Below are positions 8,292-16,804 of a DNA stretch of 64,000 nt, piece after piece. The stretch spans positions 1-64,000 of the forward strand of contig CACJUU010000010.1 of the NCBI GenBank assembly GCA_902596605.1. Reading direction: 5' to 3'. The stretch comes from an uncultured Alphaproteobacteria bacterium. GTDB taxonomy: Bacteria; Pseudomonadota; Alphaproteobacteria; Rhodobacterales; Rhodobacteraceae. A program made the translations under genes and the position numbers. The notes below the pieces were generated by a model. The model worked only from the letters and a program-made list of their open reading frames with translations. It was not told the origin of the DNA and ran no database searches. How positions within the stretch are numbered: the stretch's first letter is position 1; each line of letters begins with the position of its first letter.

Positions 8292-9488
8292 TCAACCTTT
8301 GTAATTATAAATCCAATCGAGCCTCTTAAAAAACAAGTTTGGAGAAAATCTAGTTAGACACCGCAGAACAACAAAAAGAATCTTCCTTAACACTCTTTGT
8401 TCCAGATGATATACCTTCTCATTCAGCCTAGAAACTTGATCCAATTGATGTATTCTCTTTATTCTTTTTTTAGAGTAATTGTTTAGTGCCTTATTTATAT
8501 CTAAGGGGAACTCCTTTATGCAATTTGCTAACTCCCAACTGTCCTCTAAAGCCTTATTGGCTCCCTGAGCCATGTAAGGAAGCATGCTTAGAGCAGCATC
8601 CCCTACTATAACGACATTTTTTTTGTGTATTATAGTAGGTATTCCACTCTCAATAATAGGCCACCTGTAAATCTGTTGCACATCAGGGAGACAAGTTTTA
8701 AGGGTCTCATTTAATTCAAAATCGTCTAAAAATTTCTGCTTAGTTACCTTTTCCTTCCAGTTATTAATCGTCTGTCCTTTTTCTCTTTTACAGAAAACAA
8801 AATTTATCATTTCATTATTTCCAGTTGGATAAGTTACAAAATGTCTGCCTCTACCAAAAAATAAATTAATGTTATTTTTGGAAAAAATAGGCGGCAAAGT
8901 TTTTTTACTTAATACAAATCGGTAAGCAGTTTGCGAAATGGTACGAGTATTGGTCGCTTTAAAGATATTTTTTTTCCACATAGAGCCAACCCCATCTGCG
9001 ACAATAATGAGGTCTTTTTCAATTTTCTTCCCTTTGTACGATATGTAGATATTTCGTTCATTTTTTGAAACCAAGGGAAGCGCTCTTGAACCAAAGCTAA
9101 CCTTTATTTCTTCTTCTTTAACTTTTTCAAACAAAATTTTTATGAGAAATGATCTATGTAAGGTAATGAAAGATCGGCCGTAGCGAGTTTTTAATCTTTC
9201 TAGAATTTCCAAACTACCGATACTTTTAAAGTCAGTTTCATCAAATAAACACAAATTTTTAGGCTTTAAACCAGCTTCAACTACCAATTTACCAAGTTTT
9301 AACTTCTCTAGAACAAATAAGCCATTAGAGGTAAGCTGAATACCTGCTCCTTCACCTTTAACTAACTTATCTTTTTCAAATATAGTGACGTCGCAACCTA
9401 GCTGCTTCAAAAACAATGCGGAGCATAAGCCGGATATGCCTCCCCCTATAATTGCTACTTCAAAACTCTTTGATTTGTTCAGACCCAA
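8292..9488 (-). CDS. FAD-dependent monooxygenase (salicylate hydroxylase-like)
   Basis: Flavoprotein aromatic-ring hydroxylase family. GGGISG of the Rossmann FAD site is at about 15-20, the GD motif appears as VGDAALSMLPYMAQGANKALED, and the RTRYGRSFITLHRSFL segment matches the group's substrate domain. The open frame continues upstream into dksA, but a TTG at 9488, just past the dksA stop, gives a 398-residue protein with the usual short N-terminus before the FAD fold. Monooxygenases of this type are found beside dksA in Rhodobacterales. The substrate is unknown; a ubiquinone-hydroxylase role is less likely because of the salicylate-hydroxylase-type GD region. Confidence 0.82.
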   Translation of the reverse strand: MGLNKSKSFEVAIIGGGISGLCSALFLKQLGCDVTIFEKDKLVKGEGAGIQLTSNGLFVLEKLKLGKLVVEAGLKPKNLCLFDETDFKSIGSLEILERLKTRYGRSFITLHRSFLIKILFEKVKEEEIKVSFGSRALPLVSKNERNIYISYKGKKIEKDLIIVADGVGSMWKKNIFKATNTRTISQTAYRFVLSKKTLPPIFSKNNINLFFGRGRHFVTYPTGNNEMINFVFCKREKGQTINNWKEKVTKQKFLDDFELNETLKTCLPDVQQIYRWPIIESGIPTIIHKKNVVIVGDAALSMLPYMAQGANKALEDSWELANCIKEFPLDINKALNNYSKKRIKRIHQLDQVSRLNEKVYHLEQRVLRKILFVVLRCLTRFSPNLFFKRLDWIYNYKG

Positions 9489-9501
9489 ATTCTCTTTTAG
9501 T

Positions 9502-9939
9502 CTAATCGTCCCTATGATCTCTTTCGCGCCTCTCGTGTCGCTCTTGAGCTTCAACACTTAACGTTGCTATAGGACGTGCATCTAATCTTTTTAAAGATAT
9601 AGGTTCGCCGCTCTCTTCGCAATATCCGTAAGAACCATCATCTATTCTTCTTAAAGCAGCATCAATTTTCGAAATAAGCTTTCTCTGTCTATCTCTAGTT
9701 CTTAGCTCCAACGCCCGATCTGTTTCTTCTGAAGCCCTATCAGCAACATCTGGAATGTTTCTTGTCTCCTCTTTCATTCCTTTAATCGTATCTTTACTCT
9801 CAGAAAGTATCGACTTTTTCCAATCAAGGAGTTTTTCTCTAAAATATTCAACTTGGTTTTCGTTCATGAAAGGCTCTTCTTCAGATGGCCTATAACCTTC
9901 ATGTAAAAATTCTTTTGACTTTACGAAATCTAAACCCAT
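9502..9939 (-). CDS. dksA: DksA/TraR-family transcription factor with degenerate zinc finger
   Basis: RNA polymerase secondary-channel factor that works with ppGpp to retune promoters. The 145-residue protein has a coiled coil (about 25-95) and the family tail segment ISLKRLDARPIATLS. The four zinc cysteines of E. coli DksA are reduced to one, Cys107 in YGYCEESGE; the others are Ser or Ala. The same single-cysteine form is known from Rhodobacter sphaeroides and is functional. ATG start preceded by a GGGGGA Shine-Dalgarno. Shares a 113-base divergent promoter region with the moxR gene. Confidence 0.92.
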   Translation of the reverse strand: MGLDFVKSKEFLHEGYRPSEEEPFMNENQVEYFREKLLDWKKSILSESKDTIKGMKEETRNIPDVADRASEETDRALELRTRDRQRKLISKIDAALRRIDDGSYGYCEESGEPISLKRLDARPIATLSVEAQERHERRERDHRDD

Positions 9940-10052
9940 AATTCCCCCAAAAGTATTAGATTAAATTTAAGCTACTATATATTCGATAATATAAATTTTA
10001 GCGTTTGTCACTATAAGATTTAAAAATTTTATTGGATTGGAAAGGAAATTTT

Positions 10053-10901
10053 ATGAAGTTTGAAGGTACATCAAAATATATCTCCACAGATGACTTAACT
10101 TTGGCTGTTAATGCATCGATAACTTTAGAGCGCCCTCTTTTAGTAAAAGGAGAACCCGGTACAGGAAAAACTGAACTTGCAAGACAAATTGCCGAGAGTC
10201 TTTCGCTTCCAATAATTGAATGGAATATTAAATCTACAACCAAAGCTCAACAGGGACTATATGAGTATGACGCTGTAAGCAGATTGAGGGACAGTCAGCT
10301 TGGTGATGAACGAGTAAAAAATATAAAAAACTATATTAAAAAAGGAAAAATATGGGAGGCGTTTGAGGCAAATAGTAAAGCCGTTCTTTTAATAGATGAA
10401 ATAGACAAGGCAGACATAGAATTTCCGAATGATCTCCTTCAAGAATTAGACAAAATGGAATTCTTTGTTTATGAAACAGCAGAGACAATTAGAGCAACTA
10501 ATCGCCCTATAGTTATAATAACTTCAAATAATGAAAAAGAATTACCAGACGCTTTTTTAAGAAGATGTTTTTTTCACTTTATTAAGTTTCCTGAAAAAGA
10601 AATCCTTGAAGAGATAGTCAACGTTCATTTTCCTCAAGTGAAGAAAAATTTGTTAGATGCTGCACTTAATCAGTTTTTTGAAGTTAGAGAAGTTCCAGGT
10701 TTAAAAAAGAAACCATCTACTTCAGAGATGTTAGACTGGCTGAAACTTTTGTTGGTTGAAGAACTTGAAGCTGATGACCTCAAGATGGATGGCAAAAATA
10801 TATTACCAAAGCTACATGGTGCGCTTTTAAAAAACGAGCAAGATGTTCATCTTTTCGAAAGGCTTGCTTTTATGGCCAGAAGAAACAATGAGAGCAATTA
10901 A
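10053..10901 (+). CDS. MoxR-family AAA+ ATPase
   Basis: A 282-residue ATPase of the MoxR class, which act as chaperones for cofactor insertion or complex maturation, usually with a VWA partner. Walker A is GEPGTGKT at 33-40, Walker B LLIDEID near 113-119, then sensor 1 in VIITSNNEKELPDAFLRRC with its arginine finger. The ATG at 10053 has an AAAGGA Shine-Dalgarno 7 bases upstream; the in-frame TTG at 10032 has none. A 50-residue membrane protein, a VWA protein and an M48 peptidase follow within 6-13 bases of one another. Confidence 0.93.
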   Translation: MKFEGTSKYISTDDLTLAVNASITLERPLLVKGEPGTGKTELARQIAESLSLPIIEWNIKSTTKAQQGLYEYDAVSRLRDSQLGDERVKNIKNYIKKGKIWEAFEANSKAVLLIDEIDKADIEFPNDLLQELDKMEFFVYETAETIRATNRPIVIITSNNEKELPDAFLRRCFFHFIKFPEKEILEEIVNVHFPQVKKNLLDAALNQFFEVREVPGLKKKPSTSEMLDWLKLLLVEELEADDLKMDGKNILPKLHGALLKNEQDVHLFERLAFMARRNNESN

Positions 10902-10906
10902 AGAAA

Positions 10907-11059
10907 ATGTTTTTAATTATAATAACCCTGGTAGGCCTTGTATTAGGTATACTCTTAAACCGAAAAGGTAACCTACTGGATATCTTGCATAGATCCACAG
11001 TACTTTCTATACTGTTTTTCATACTCGGTATCGTCATTGCAATTATTTTTGGTAAGTAG
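10907..11059 (+). CDS. Small two-helix membrane protein in the moxR-VWA operon
   Basis: A 50-codon ORF, too short for usual length cut-offs. It runs ATG 10907 to TAG 11057-11059, fills the gap between moxR (ends 10901) and the VWA gene (starts 11072), and is in the same direction. The product is two hydrophobic segments (about 2-17 and 32-48) around a short polar loop, NRKGNLLDILHRS, so it should form an inner-membrane hairpin. The Shine-Dalgarno is weak (AAAG). I do not recognise the family. Tight fit, coding direction and amphipathic pattern support it; no function can be assigned. Confidence 0.7.
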   Translation: MFLIIITLVGLVLGILLNRKGNLLDILHRSTVLSILFFILGIVIAIIFGK

Positions 11060-11071
11060 CAAAGGTTCATC

Positions 11072-12253
11072 ATGTTTTTAAATCTTTTTGACGAAATGAA
11101 GAGCGCGAAAATACCCGTTTCACTTCGGGAATATTTGACATTCTTGAAAGCATTGACTGCAGGTGTAGCAATTTTTGATGTAAACGATTTCTACTATTTA
11201 GCCCGCACCTCTCTTGTTAAGGACGAGAGACATATCGATAGATTTGATCAGGTTTTTTCACATGTGTTTAAAGGGCTCGAGGCTATTGAAATGGAAGAGG
11301 TTTTCAAAAAAATTGAAATTCCAAATGAATGGATAAAAAAACTGGCTGAGAAGACCTTATCTAAGGAAGAAATGGAAAAGATAAACAGTCTAGGTAGCTT
11401 TGAAAAACTAATGGAAACATTGAAGAAGCGATTGGAGGAGCAAAAGGATCGCCATCAGGGAGGAAACAAATGGATAGGTACGGCGGGCACATCACCGTTT
11501 GGAGCCTATGGTTATAATCCAGAGGGAGTACGTATTGGACAACATGAAAGTAGGCATAAGCGTGCTGTTAAGGTCTGGGACAAAAGAGAGTTTAAGAATT
11601 TCGATAGTGATATAGAGCTTGGTACTAGAGGCATGAAAATAGCTCTTAAAAGGTTAAGAAGGTGGGCAAGAGACGGTGCAGATGAAGAACTAGATTTAGA
11701 GAATACCATTAGCTCATCGGCGAAAAGTGGTTTTATTGATGTCAGAACTAGACCTGAACGCAGAAATGCTATCAAAGTGATAATATTTTTTGATGTTGGT
11801 GGATCTATGGACGCCTACATAAGACAGGTTGAAGAATTATTTTCAGCAGCTAGAACAGCATTTAAGCATCTTGAATACTATTATTTTCATAATTGTCTCT
11901 ACGAAGGAGTGTGGAAAAATAATCATAGGAGGTGGACTGAACAAACGCCTACGACAGAAGTAATGAATACCTATGGTAAGGATTATCGATGTATTTTTGT
12001 TGGAGATGCGTCAATGAGCCCTTATGAGATAGAATATCCAGGAGGAGCAAATGAACATTATAATGCTGAGTCAGGAAGAACATGGCTCGAAAGAGCTATT
12101 ACGAAATGGCCTAACTATTTATGGATAAACCCAACCAGCAAAGAGCATTGGGAATACACACACTCAACGCATATTATAAAAGACATATTTGAAGATAAAA
12201 TGGTTCCTCTCACCCTTAACGGCTTGAAAGAGGGCATGAGACATCTTTCATAG
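11072..12253 (+). CDS. VWA-domain protein, CoxE family (COG3552-like)
   Basis: Partner protein of MoxR-type ATPases. The 393-residue product has an N-terminal CoxE-like helical region (about 1-110), a basic middle region with conserved GTSPFG and HESRHKRAVKVW, and a C-terminal von Willebrand factor A fold with metal-site DVGGS at 241-245. CoxE itself takes part in maturation of the Mo-Cu CO dehydrogenase cofactor, but no coxLMS genes are present, so only a general maturation or chaperone role can be inferred. Sits between the small membrane ORF and the M48 peptidase. Confidence 0.88.
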   Translation: MFLNLFDEMKSAKIPVSLREYLTFLKALTAGVAIFDVNDFYYLARTSLVKDERHIDRFDQVFSHVFKGLEAIEMEEVFKKIEIPNEWIKKLAEKTLSKEEMEKINSLGSFEKLMETLKKRLEEQKDRHQGGNKWIGTAGTSPFGAYGYNPEGVRIGQHESRHKRAVKVWDKREFKNFDSDIELGTRGMKIALKRLRRWARDGADEELDLENTISSSAKSGFIDVRTRPERRNAIKVIIFFDVGGSMDAYIRQVEELFSAARTAFKHLEYYYFHNCLYEGVWKNNHRRWTEQTPTTEVMNTYGKDYRCIFVGDASMSPYEIEYPGGANEHYNAESGRTWLERAITKWPNYLWINPTSKEHWEYTHSTHIIKDIFEDKMVPLTLNGLKEGMRHLS

Positions 12254-12258
12254 TCAAA

Positions 12259-12960
12259 ATGATTACAAAGATCATCCCAATAGTTTTGTTAATATCTGTC
12301 CTTTACATAGGCTCCATTTATTCGTCTAGAAATTTAAGCAAGAAGCTTGAGAATAAATCGCGAATTTTCCATGACCCTGTGATTGATAATTATTTAAAAA
12401 CATTTCAATCAATACTTGATTTACGCAATTTACAGGTTCTTGTTCTAAATGAGAATCAAATTAATGGTTTAGTGACGCCTAATGGTAATATCTATATTAC
12501 GCAGGGCTTCATCAACCAGTACAAGTTAGGCAAGGTTTCAGGCGTTGAACTGACTTCAGTTATCGCACACGAGCTAGGGCACTTAGCCCTAGGACATACA
12601 AAAAAACGTCTGATCACTTTTTCTGCAATAAGCGCAATCTCTATGGTGATCTCCACGATTCTCAGTAGGTTATTACCATATATTGGAGCAATAATTGGAA
12701 GATACCTATCTCAACTCCTAATATCTGGGCTTTCTAGAAAAGATGAATTTGAAGCAGACTCATATGCTGCTGCTCTACTAATTAAATCTGGAATTGGTAC
12801 TGCTCCACAAATTAGCCTTCTTAAAAAATTAGAGCAATTAACAGGTATAGTTTCATCTAAAGTTACTTGGACACTTAGTCATCCTTCTCCTGAGCAAAGA
12901 ATAAACGCAATCAAAAACCTGGAAGCCTCTTGGATGACTGGTATTAAAGATCAAAATTAA
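12259..12960 (+). CDS. M48-family membrane metallopeptidase
   Basis: A 233-residue zinc peptidase with an N-terminal signal-anchor helix (about 4-20), the zinc motif HELGH at 104-108, a hydrophobic pair of segments (about 120-155) and the third ligand Glu163 in SRKDEFEAD. This resembles Oma1/HtpX-like proteases that clear damaged membrane or envelope proteins. It follows the VWA gene by 5 bases, which suggests co-expression with the MoxR module. Its last 17 bases overlap the 3' end of the convergent soxG. Confidence 0.88.
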   Translation: MITKIIPIVLLISVLYIGSIYSSRNLSKKLENKSRIFHDPVIDNYLKTFQSILDLRNLQVLVLNENQINGLVTPNGNIYITQGFINQYKLGKVSGVELTSVIAHELGHLALGHTKKRLITFSAISAISMVISTILSRLLPYIGAIIGRYLSQLLISGLSRKDEFEADSYAAALLIKSGIGTAPQISLLKKLEQLTGIVSSKVTWTLSHPSPEQRINAIKNLEASWMTGIKDQN

Positions 12961-13492
12961 TTTCGGTTCCATGCCTGGTACACGCTTCGAACCACTCAAT
13001 CATATAATCTTTGTGAGATCTTAATACCGAAACAAGTATTTCATCTAGTGATTTAAATAAAATATTAATTTGTATTTCACCCAATCTTGTTCTTAGAAAA
13101 TTACTTTTGGATATTTTTGATTTTTCTATGTCTAAAGGAACCCCTTTTCGCAATATATCTAATGCTCTATTACCTTTTATTAAAAACCAAACTCTCAGAT
13201 CCGTTGTGTTTTCAGCAACCCCTGTTGTTAAGTTCATTTGCTTTTGAAATTCTTTAAGCCATGTATCGTTTTCTTTTTTCTGATTTAATAAGAGATACTC
13301 ATCATTTGAAACCCAGCAAAGCGTTAAGCCATTCCTCTCTATTGCATTTTGAATTGATGGAAGCTTTACTTCAATATTTTTGTTTATAACATTAAGGCTT
13401 TTTTTATCCCTATGATCTACTCGTATATTCAAGGACTTTATTGATCCAAGCAAATAAACGTCTACAAATGTATCACCTTTTATTTTATCCAT
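12944..13492 (-). CDS. soxG: Sarcosine oxidase, gamma subunit
   Basis: Smallest-function subunit of the heterotetrameric sarcosine oxidase, which oxidises sarcosine to glycine and, with tetrahydrofolate, gives methylene-THF and H2O2. The 182-residue product has the GcvT/YgfZ-like fold expected of the gamma subunit, with the late segments RTRLGEIQINILF and HKDYMIEWFEAC. The ATG at 13492 overlaps the soxA stop (ATGGATAA); an in-frame ATG at 13516 would add eight residues. Identification rests as much on the soxBDAG order as on the sequence. Confidence 0.88.
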   Translation of the reverse strand: MDKIKGDTFVDVYLLGSIKSLNIRVDHRDKKSLNVINKNIEVKLPSIQNAIERNGLTLCWVSNDEYLLLNQKKENDTWLKEFQKQMNLTTGVAENTTDLRVWFLIKGNRALDILRKGVPLDIEKSKISKSNFLRTRLGEIQINILFKSLDEILVSVLRSHKDYMIEWFEACTRHGTEINFDL

Positions 13493-16472
13493 CTTGTTTG
13501 GCACCCTCTGGGTCATAGAAGTTAGGATCTACAATCTTTGCAAAGATAGACTCTTTTGACGAAATCTCAAACTCTAAGGTTGATCCTTTTCTAGACCTAC
13601 CATTCTCTATTAATCCAAGTGCTATTGCTCTTTTTAGAGTGGGAGAAAAGTAAGTAGAGGTTACGTGTCCAATAGCTTTACCATCTTCTACGGCGTGACA
13701 TCCATCCGTGAGAACTTTGTTTGTATCAAGGGTCAGTATGCCCACTAGCTGCTTTCTAATACTAGAATTTAGATGTGGTAGACTAAATGCTTTTTTTCCT
13801 ATATAGTCTTTTTTCTTTTTCGAAACAATCCACTCCATGCCCAAGTCATGTGGAGTAATAGTGCCATCTGTTTCATCTCCTACAACAATGAAGCCCTTCT
13901 CGGCTCTCAAAATATGAAGCGCCTCGGTCCCGTATGGTTGTACTTTGTATTTCTTTCCCACCTTCATAAGTTTATTCCATAACTCTTCAGCTTGATTGGA
14001 ATTAACCGCTAATTCGTAAGATAGTTCACCGGAAAAGGATATTCTGTAAATCCTTACCCATATATCATCGATATTAGTTTCTATGAAGTTCATAAAAGGA
14101 AGTTTTTCAGCGGATAAATCAATCGACTTGAAGGTTTGTAACAGCTCCCTAGATTTTGGTCCTGCAACTGCTATTTGTGAATATTGTTCGGTTAAATTGA
14201 CAATAAATACCTTTAAGTGATGCCACTCTGTCTGAAGCCATTCCTCTAACCAGGCATAAACCCTATCTGCACCCCCAGATGTCGTATGACATAAAAATGA
14301 TTGATCATTGAGTCGGGCGACAACACCATCATCAAAAACAAAACCTGCCTCATTACACATTAGACCATATCGGCATTTTCCAACTTTTAAAGTCGAAATC
14401 ATATTTGTGTAAATTAAATCTAAGAATCGACCAGCATCAGGTCCTTTGACCAAAATTTTACCAAGAGTTGATGAGTCAAGAAGACCAACATTTTTTCTAA
14501 CGCTTAAAACTTCGCGACTTAGTGTTTCCTTCAAACCTTCATTACCTTTGGGATATGCGTATGCTCTTCTCCAATCTGCCACGGGTTCCCATATTGCATT
14601 GTTTAACGAATTCCATTTATCTATTGGAGTTTTTCTAACAGGCTTAAATAGCTTTTTTGCATACTGGCCAGCAATTAATCCGAGTGGAATTGGTTTATAT
14701 GGCGGTCTAAAAGTTGTGTGTCCAATTTTATCAACCGGTTTTCCTAAGCTTTGTGATAATACGTGAATGCCATTAATGTTTGATGTCTTACCTTGATCAG
14801 TTGCCATTCCTAAGGTGGTGTATCTTTTTGCATGTTCTACATTCTCAAACCCTTCTTGAACAGCAAGTTGCAAATCACTAACCTTCACATCATTTTGCAA
14901 ATCAATATACATCCTTTTTTGTTTGTCTTTTGAAGCCCCATGAGGTAATACGAAAATTGGGTTTGTCTTTTTTTCTGGCTCTTTAGAAAATACGTGTTTC
15001 TCAATGTATCGTTTTGACTTGATCTTTAGGCGCGAGGCCAATTGATTGATTTTGCGTGGGACTTGGTCTTGGATATCGTAATTACTGAAGACGCCTGCAC
15101 AAGCACCAAGAGCTAGCATATTGGTTTCACCTTCTCTACCTGTTGGCGTGTTTTCAGGATCAGGTTTATAAAACCCAAATTCACCATCCCAAAGAAGTCT
15201 TCCTCCACAATGTGACCAAAGACTTACATTTGGCGTCCATCCACCAGACACCGCTATTGCATTACAGGGGATCAATTCTTCAATTGTACCTTCACCGTTT
15301 ACAGAACAAATACCTATGGCGGACGCTTTTCTTTTACCCTCTACCTTACCTATGCATTTCCCAAATAGTATTCTAATACCTAAACCCTCAGCCTCTTTGA
15401 TGATTGGGTTATCGGACGCAGCTCTTGCGTCTAGCACCACCGGTATATCAATGCCTCTGCGTTTGAGTTCAATCACAGTTTTATACGCATAGTCATTATT
15501 GGTTGTAAGTACTAACCGGTCACCTAATAAAACACCATATTTTTGCAAGTAATCACGAACTGAAGCAGCCAACATTATCCCAGGCAAATCGTTATCTGGA
15601 AATACTATTGGTCTTTCAATGGCTCCAGTACAAAGAATAATGGTTTTTGCTCGAATTTTCCATAATGCTTTTTTAGAAACAGTATTATTATGTTGATTTT
15701 CTTCATAAGCCAATACAAAACCATGGTCGAAAATACCAGTAACAGTGGTATTTAATTTAACAGAAATATCCTCGGACTTTTTCAAAATTCCTATACTATT
15801 TTTATGAAACTTCTCGTGCCGCTCTTTCTCCTCTACTTTAGAGTCCTCTAGATACCTTCCACCGATCACACAATCTTTCTCACAAAGCATTATTGAAAGG
15901 CCTCTGTCTCTAAGTGCTTTAGCAGCCGTTATGCCTGCTAATCCACCTCCAATTATTAGTATATCTGTATGATGATAAATATGTTCATAATGCTCTTCAT
16001 CATACTCTCTTGGTGCATTTCCTAACCCGGACGCTCTTCTAATCATTGGCTCGAAGATATATTTCCATGCTGCTCTTGGCCACATAAAAGTTTTATAGTA
16101 AAAGCCTGCAGCAAAGAACCTAGAGAATAAATTATTAATTGAAAGAAAATCAAATTTTAACGACGGCCAGTGATTTTGCGAAGCAACATTCATATTTTGC
16201 TTTAGTTTTACCTCCGTGGCTCTGATATTCGGCTCGAAAAAAGGCCCTTCTCCTATTCCCATAAGGGCATTTGGTTCTTCTTCACCCGCCGAGAAAATAC
16301 CTCGTGGCCGATGGTACTTAAAGGATCTTGCCACGAACATTTCATTATTGGCTAGCAGAGCAGACGCAACAGTATCGCCATAAAAACCTTTAAGATTTTT
16401 TCCATTAAATCTGAAATCAACTGTTTTTTCTCTGTTTATCCGAGAACCTTCCTGTGGCAGCCTAGAACTCAT
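13485..16472 (-). CDS. soxA: Sarcosine oxidase, alpha subunit
   Basis: Large subunit (995 residues, the usual 950-1000) binding NAD and housing the tetrahydrofolate-dependent half. The N-terminal region is a 2Fe-2S ferredoxin-like fold lacking the cluster cysteines (FGDTVASALLANNEMFVARSF type), then an NAD/FAD Rossmann site GGGLAG at about 175-180 and a second one in the middle domain. The C-terminal third is an aminomethyltransferase (GcvT) fold beginning near WEPVADWRRAYAYPK. Start is the ATG at 16472, overlapping the soxD stop as ATGA; a TTG nine bases upstream is less likely. Confidence 0.95.
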   Translation of the reverse strand: MSSRLPQEGSRINREKTVDFRFNGKNLKGFYGDTVASALLANNEMFVARSFKYHRPRGIFSAGEEEPNALMGIGEGPFFEPNIRATEVKLKQNMNVASQNHWPSLKFDFLSINNLFSRFFAAGFYYKTFMWPRAAWKYIFEPMIRRASGLGNAPREYDEEHYEHIYHHTDILIIGGGLAGITAAKALRDRGLSIMLCEKDCVIGGRYLEDSKVEEKERHEKFHKNSIGILKKSEDISVKLNTTVTGIFDHGFVLAYEENQHNNTVSKKALWKIRAKTIILCTGAIERPIVFPDNDLPGIMLAASVRDYLQKYGVLLGDRLVLTTNNDYAYKTVIELKRRGIDIPVVLDARAASDNPIIKEAEGLGIRILFGKCIGKVEGKRKASAIGICSVNGEGTIEELIPCNAIAVSGGWTPNVSLWSHCGGRLLWDGEFGFYKPDPENTPTGREGETNMLALGACAGVFSNYDIQDQVPRKINQLASRLKIKSKRYIEKHVFSKEPEKKTNPIFVLPHGASKDKQKRMYIDLQNDVKVSDLQLAVQEGFENVEHAKRYTTLGMATDQGKTSNINGIHVLSQSLGKPVDKIGHTTFRPPYKPIPLGLIAGQYAKKLFKPVRKTPIDKWNSLNNAIWEPVADWRRAYAYPKGNEGLKETLSREVLSVRKNVGLLDSSTLGKILVKGPDAGRFLDLIYTNMISTLKVGKCRYGLMCNEAGFVFDDGVVARLNDQSFLCHTTSGGADRVYAWLEEWLQTEWHHLKVFIVNLTEQYSQIAVAGPKSRELLQTFKSIDLSAEKLPFMNFIETNIDDIWVRIYRISFSGELSYELAVNSNQAEELWNKLMKVGKKYKVQPYGTEALHILRAEKGFIVVGDETDGTITPHDLGMEWIVSKKKKDYIGKKAFSLPHLNSSIRKQLVGILTLDTNKVLTDGCHAVEDGKAIGHVTSTYFSPTLKRAIALGLIENGRSRKGSTLEFEISSKESIFAKIVDPNFYDPEGAKQDG

Positions 16473-16795
16473 TTTACCCAACCCTTGAAGTCAACTCTCG
16501 AACGCCGAATGGTTGCTAAAATAGATTTGGGTGGTTGCACCTCTTTTGCTGAATATGAGCCAAATACTTGATTGGTGAGGGTGCATCTAGCTGTATGGAA
16601 CCATTTTCCACAACCATAAACATGCCGCCACCGCTCAAAAATAATACCTTTATCATTTTTTCTCTCGTATAGGTATTCATAGAAATCTTTATCGCTTGAA
16701 GCGTAATCTCTTCTTAATAAGTGGGCTTGACCGCCACAACTCAACTCTGTTTCATCACAATCTCTTTGGCAAATAGGGCAAAATAAATTTAACAT
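16469..16795 (-). CDS. soxD: Sarcosine oxidase, delta subunit
   Basis: Zinc-binding small subunit (108 residues) of heterotetrameric sarcosine oxidase. Cys6, Cys9, His58 and Cys62 (CPIC near the start, WRHVYGC later) line up closely with the zinc ligands known from the Corynebacterium enzyme (Cys6, Cys9, His59, Cys63). It lies 9 bases downstream of soxB and overlaps soxA by ATGA, giving the standard order soxB-soxD-soxA-soxG. Confidence 0.95.
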   Translation of the reverse strand: MLNLFCPICQRDCDETELSCGGQAHLLRRDYASSDKDFYEYLYERKNDKGIIFERWRHVYGCGKWFHTARCTLTNQVFGSYSAKEVQPPKSILATIRRSRVDFKGWVK

Positions 16796-16804
16796 TACTC
16801 TCCT

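Noticed and set aside
9978-9993. TATATT-CGAT-AATATA inverted repeat between dksA and moxR
   Set aside because: Purely AT-rich arms in an AT-rich gap; likely by chance.
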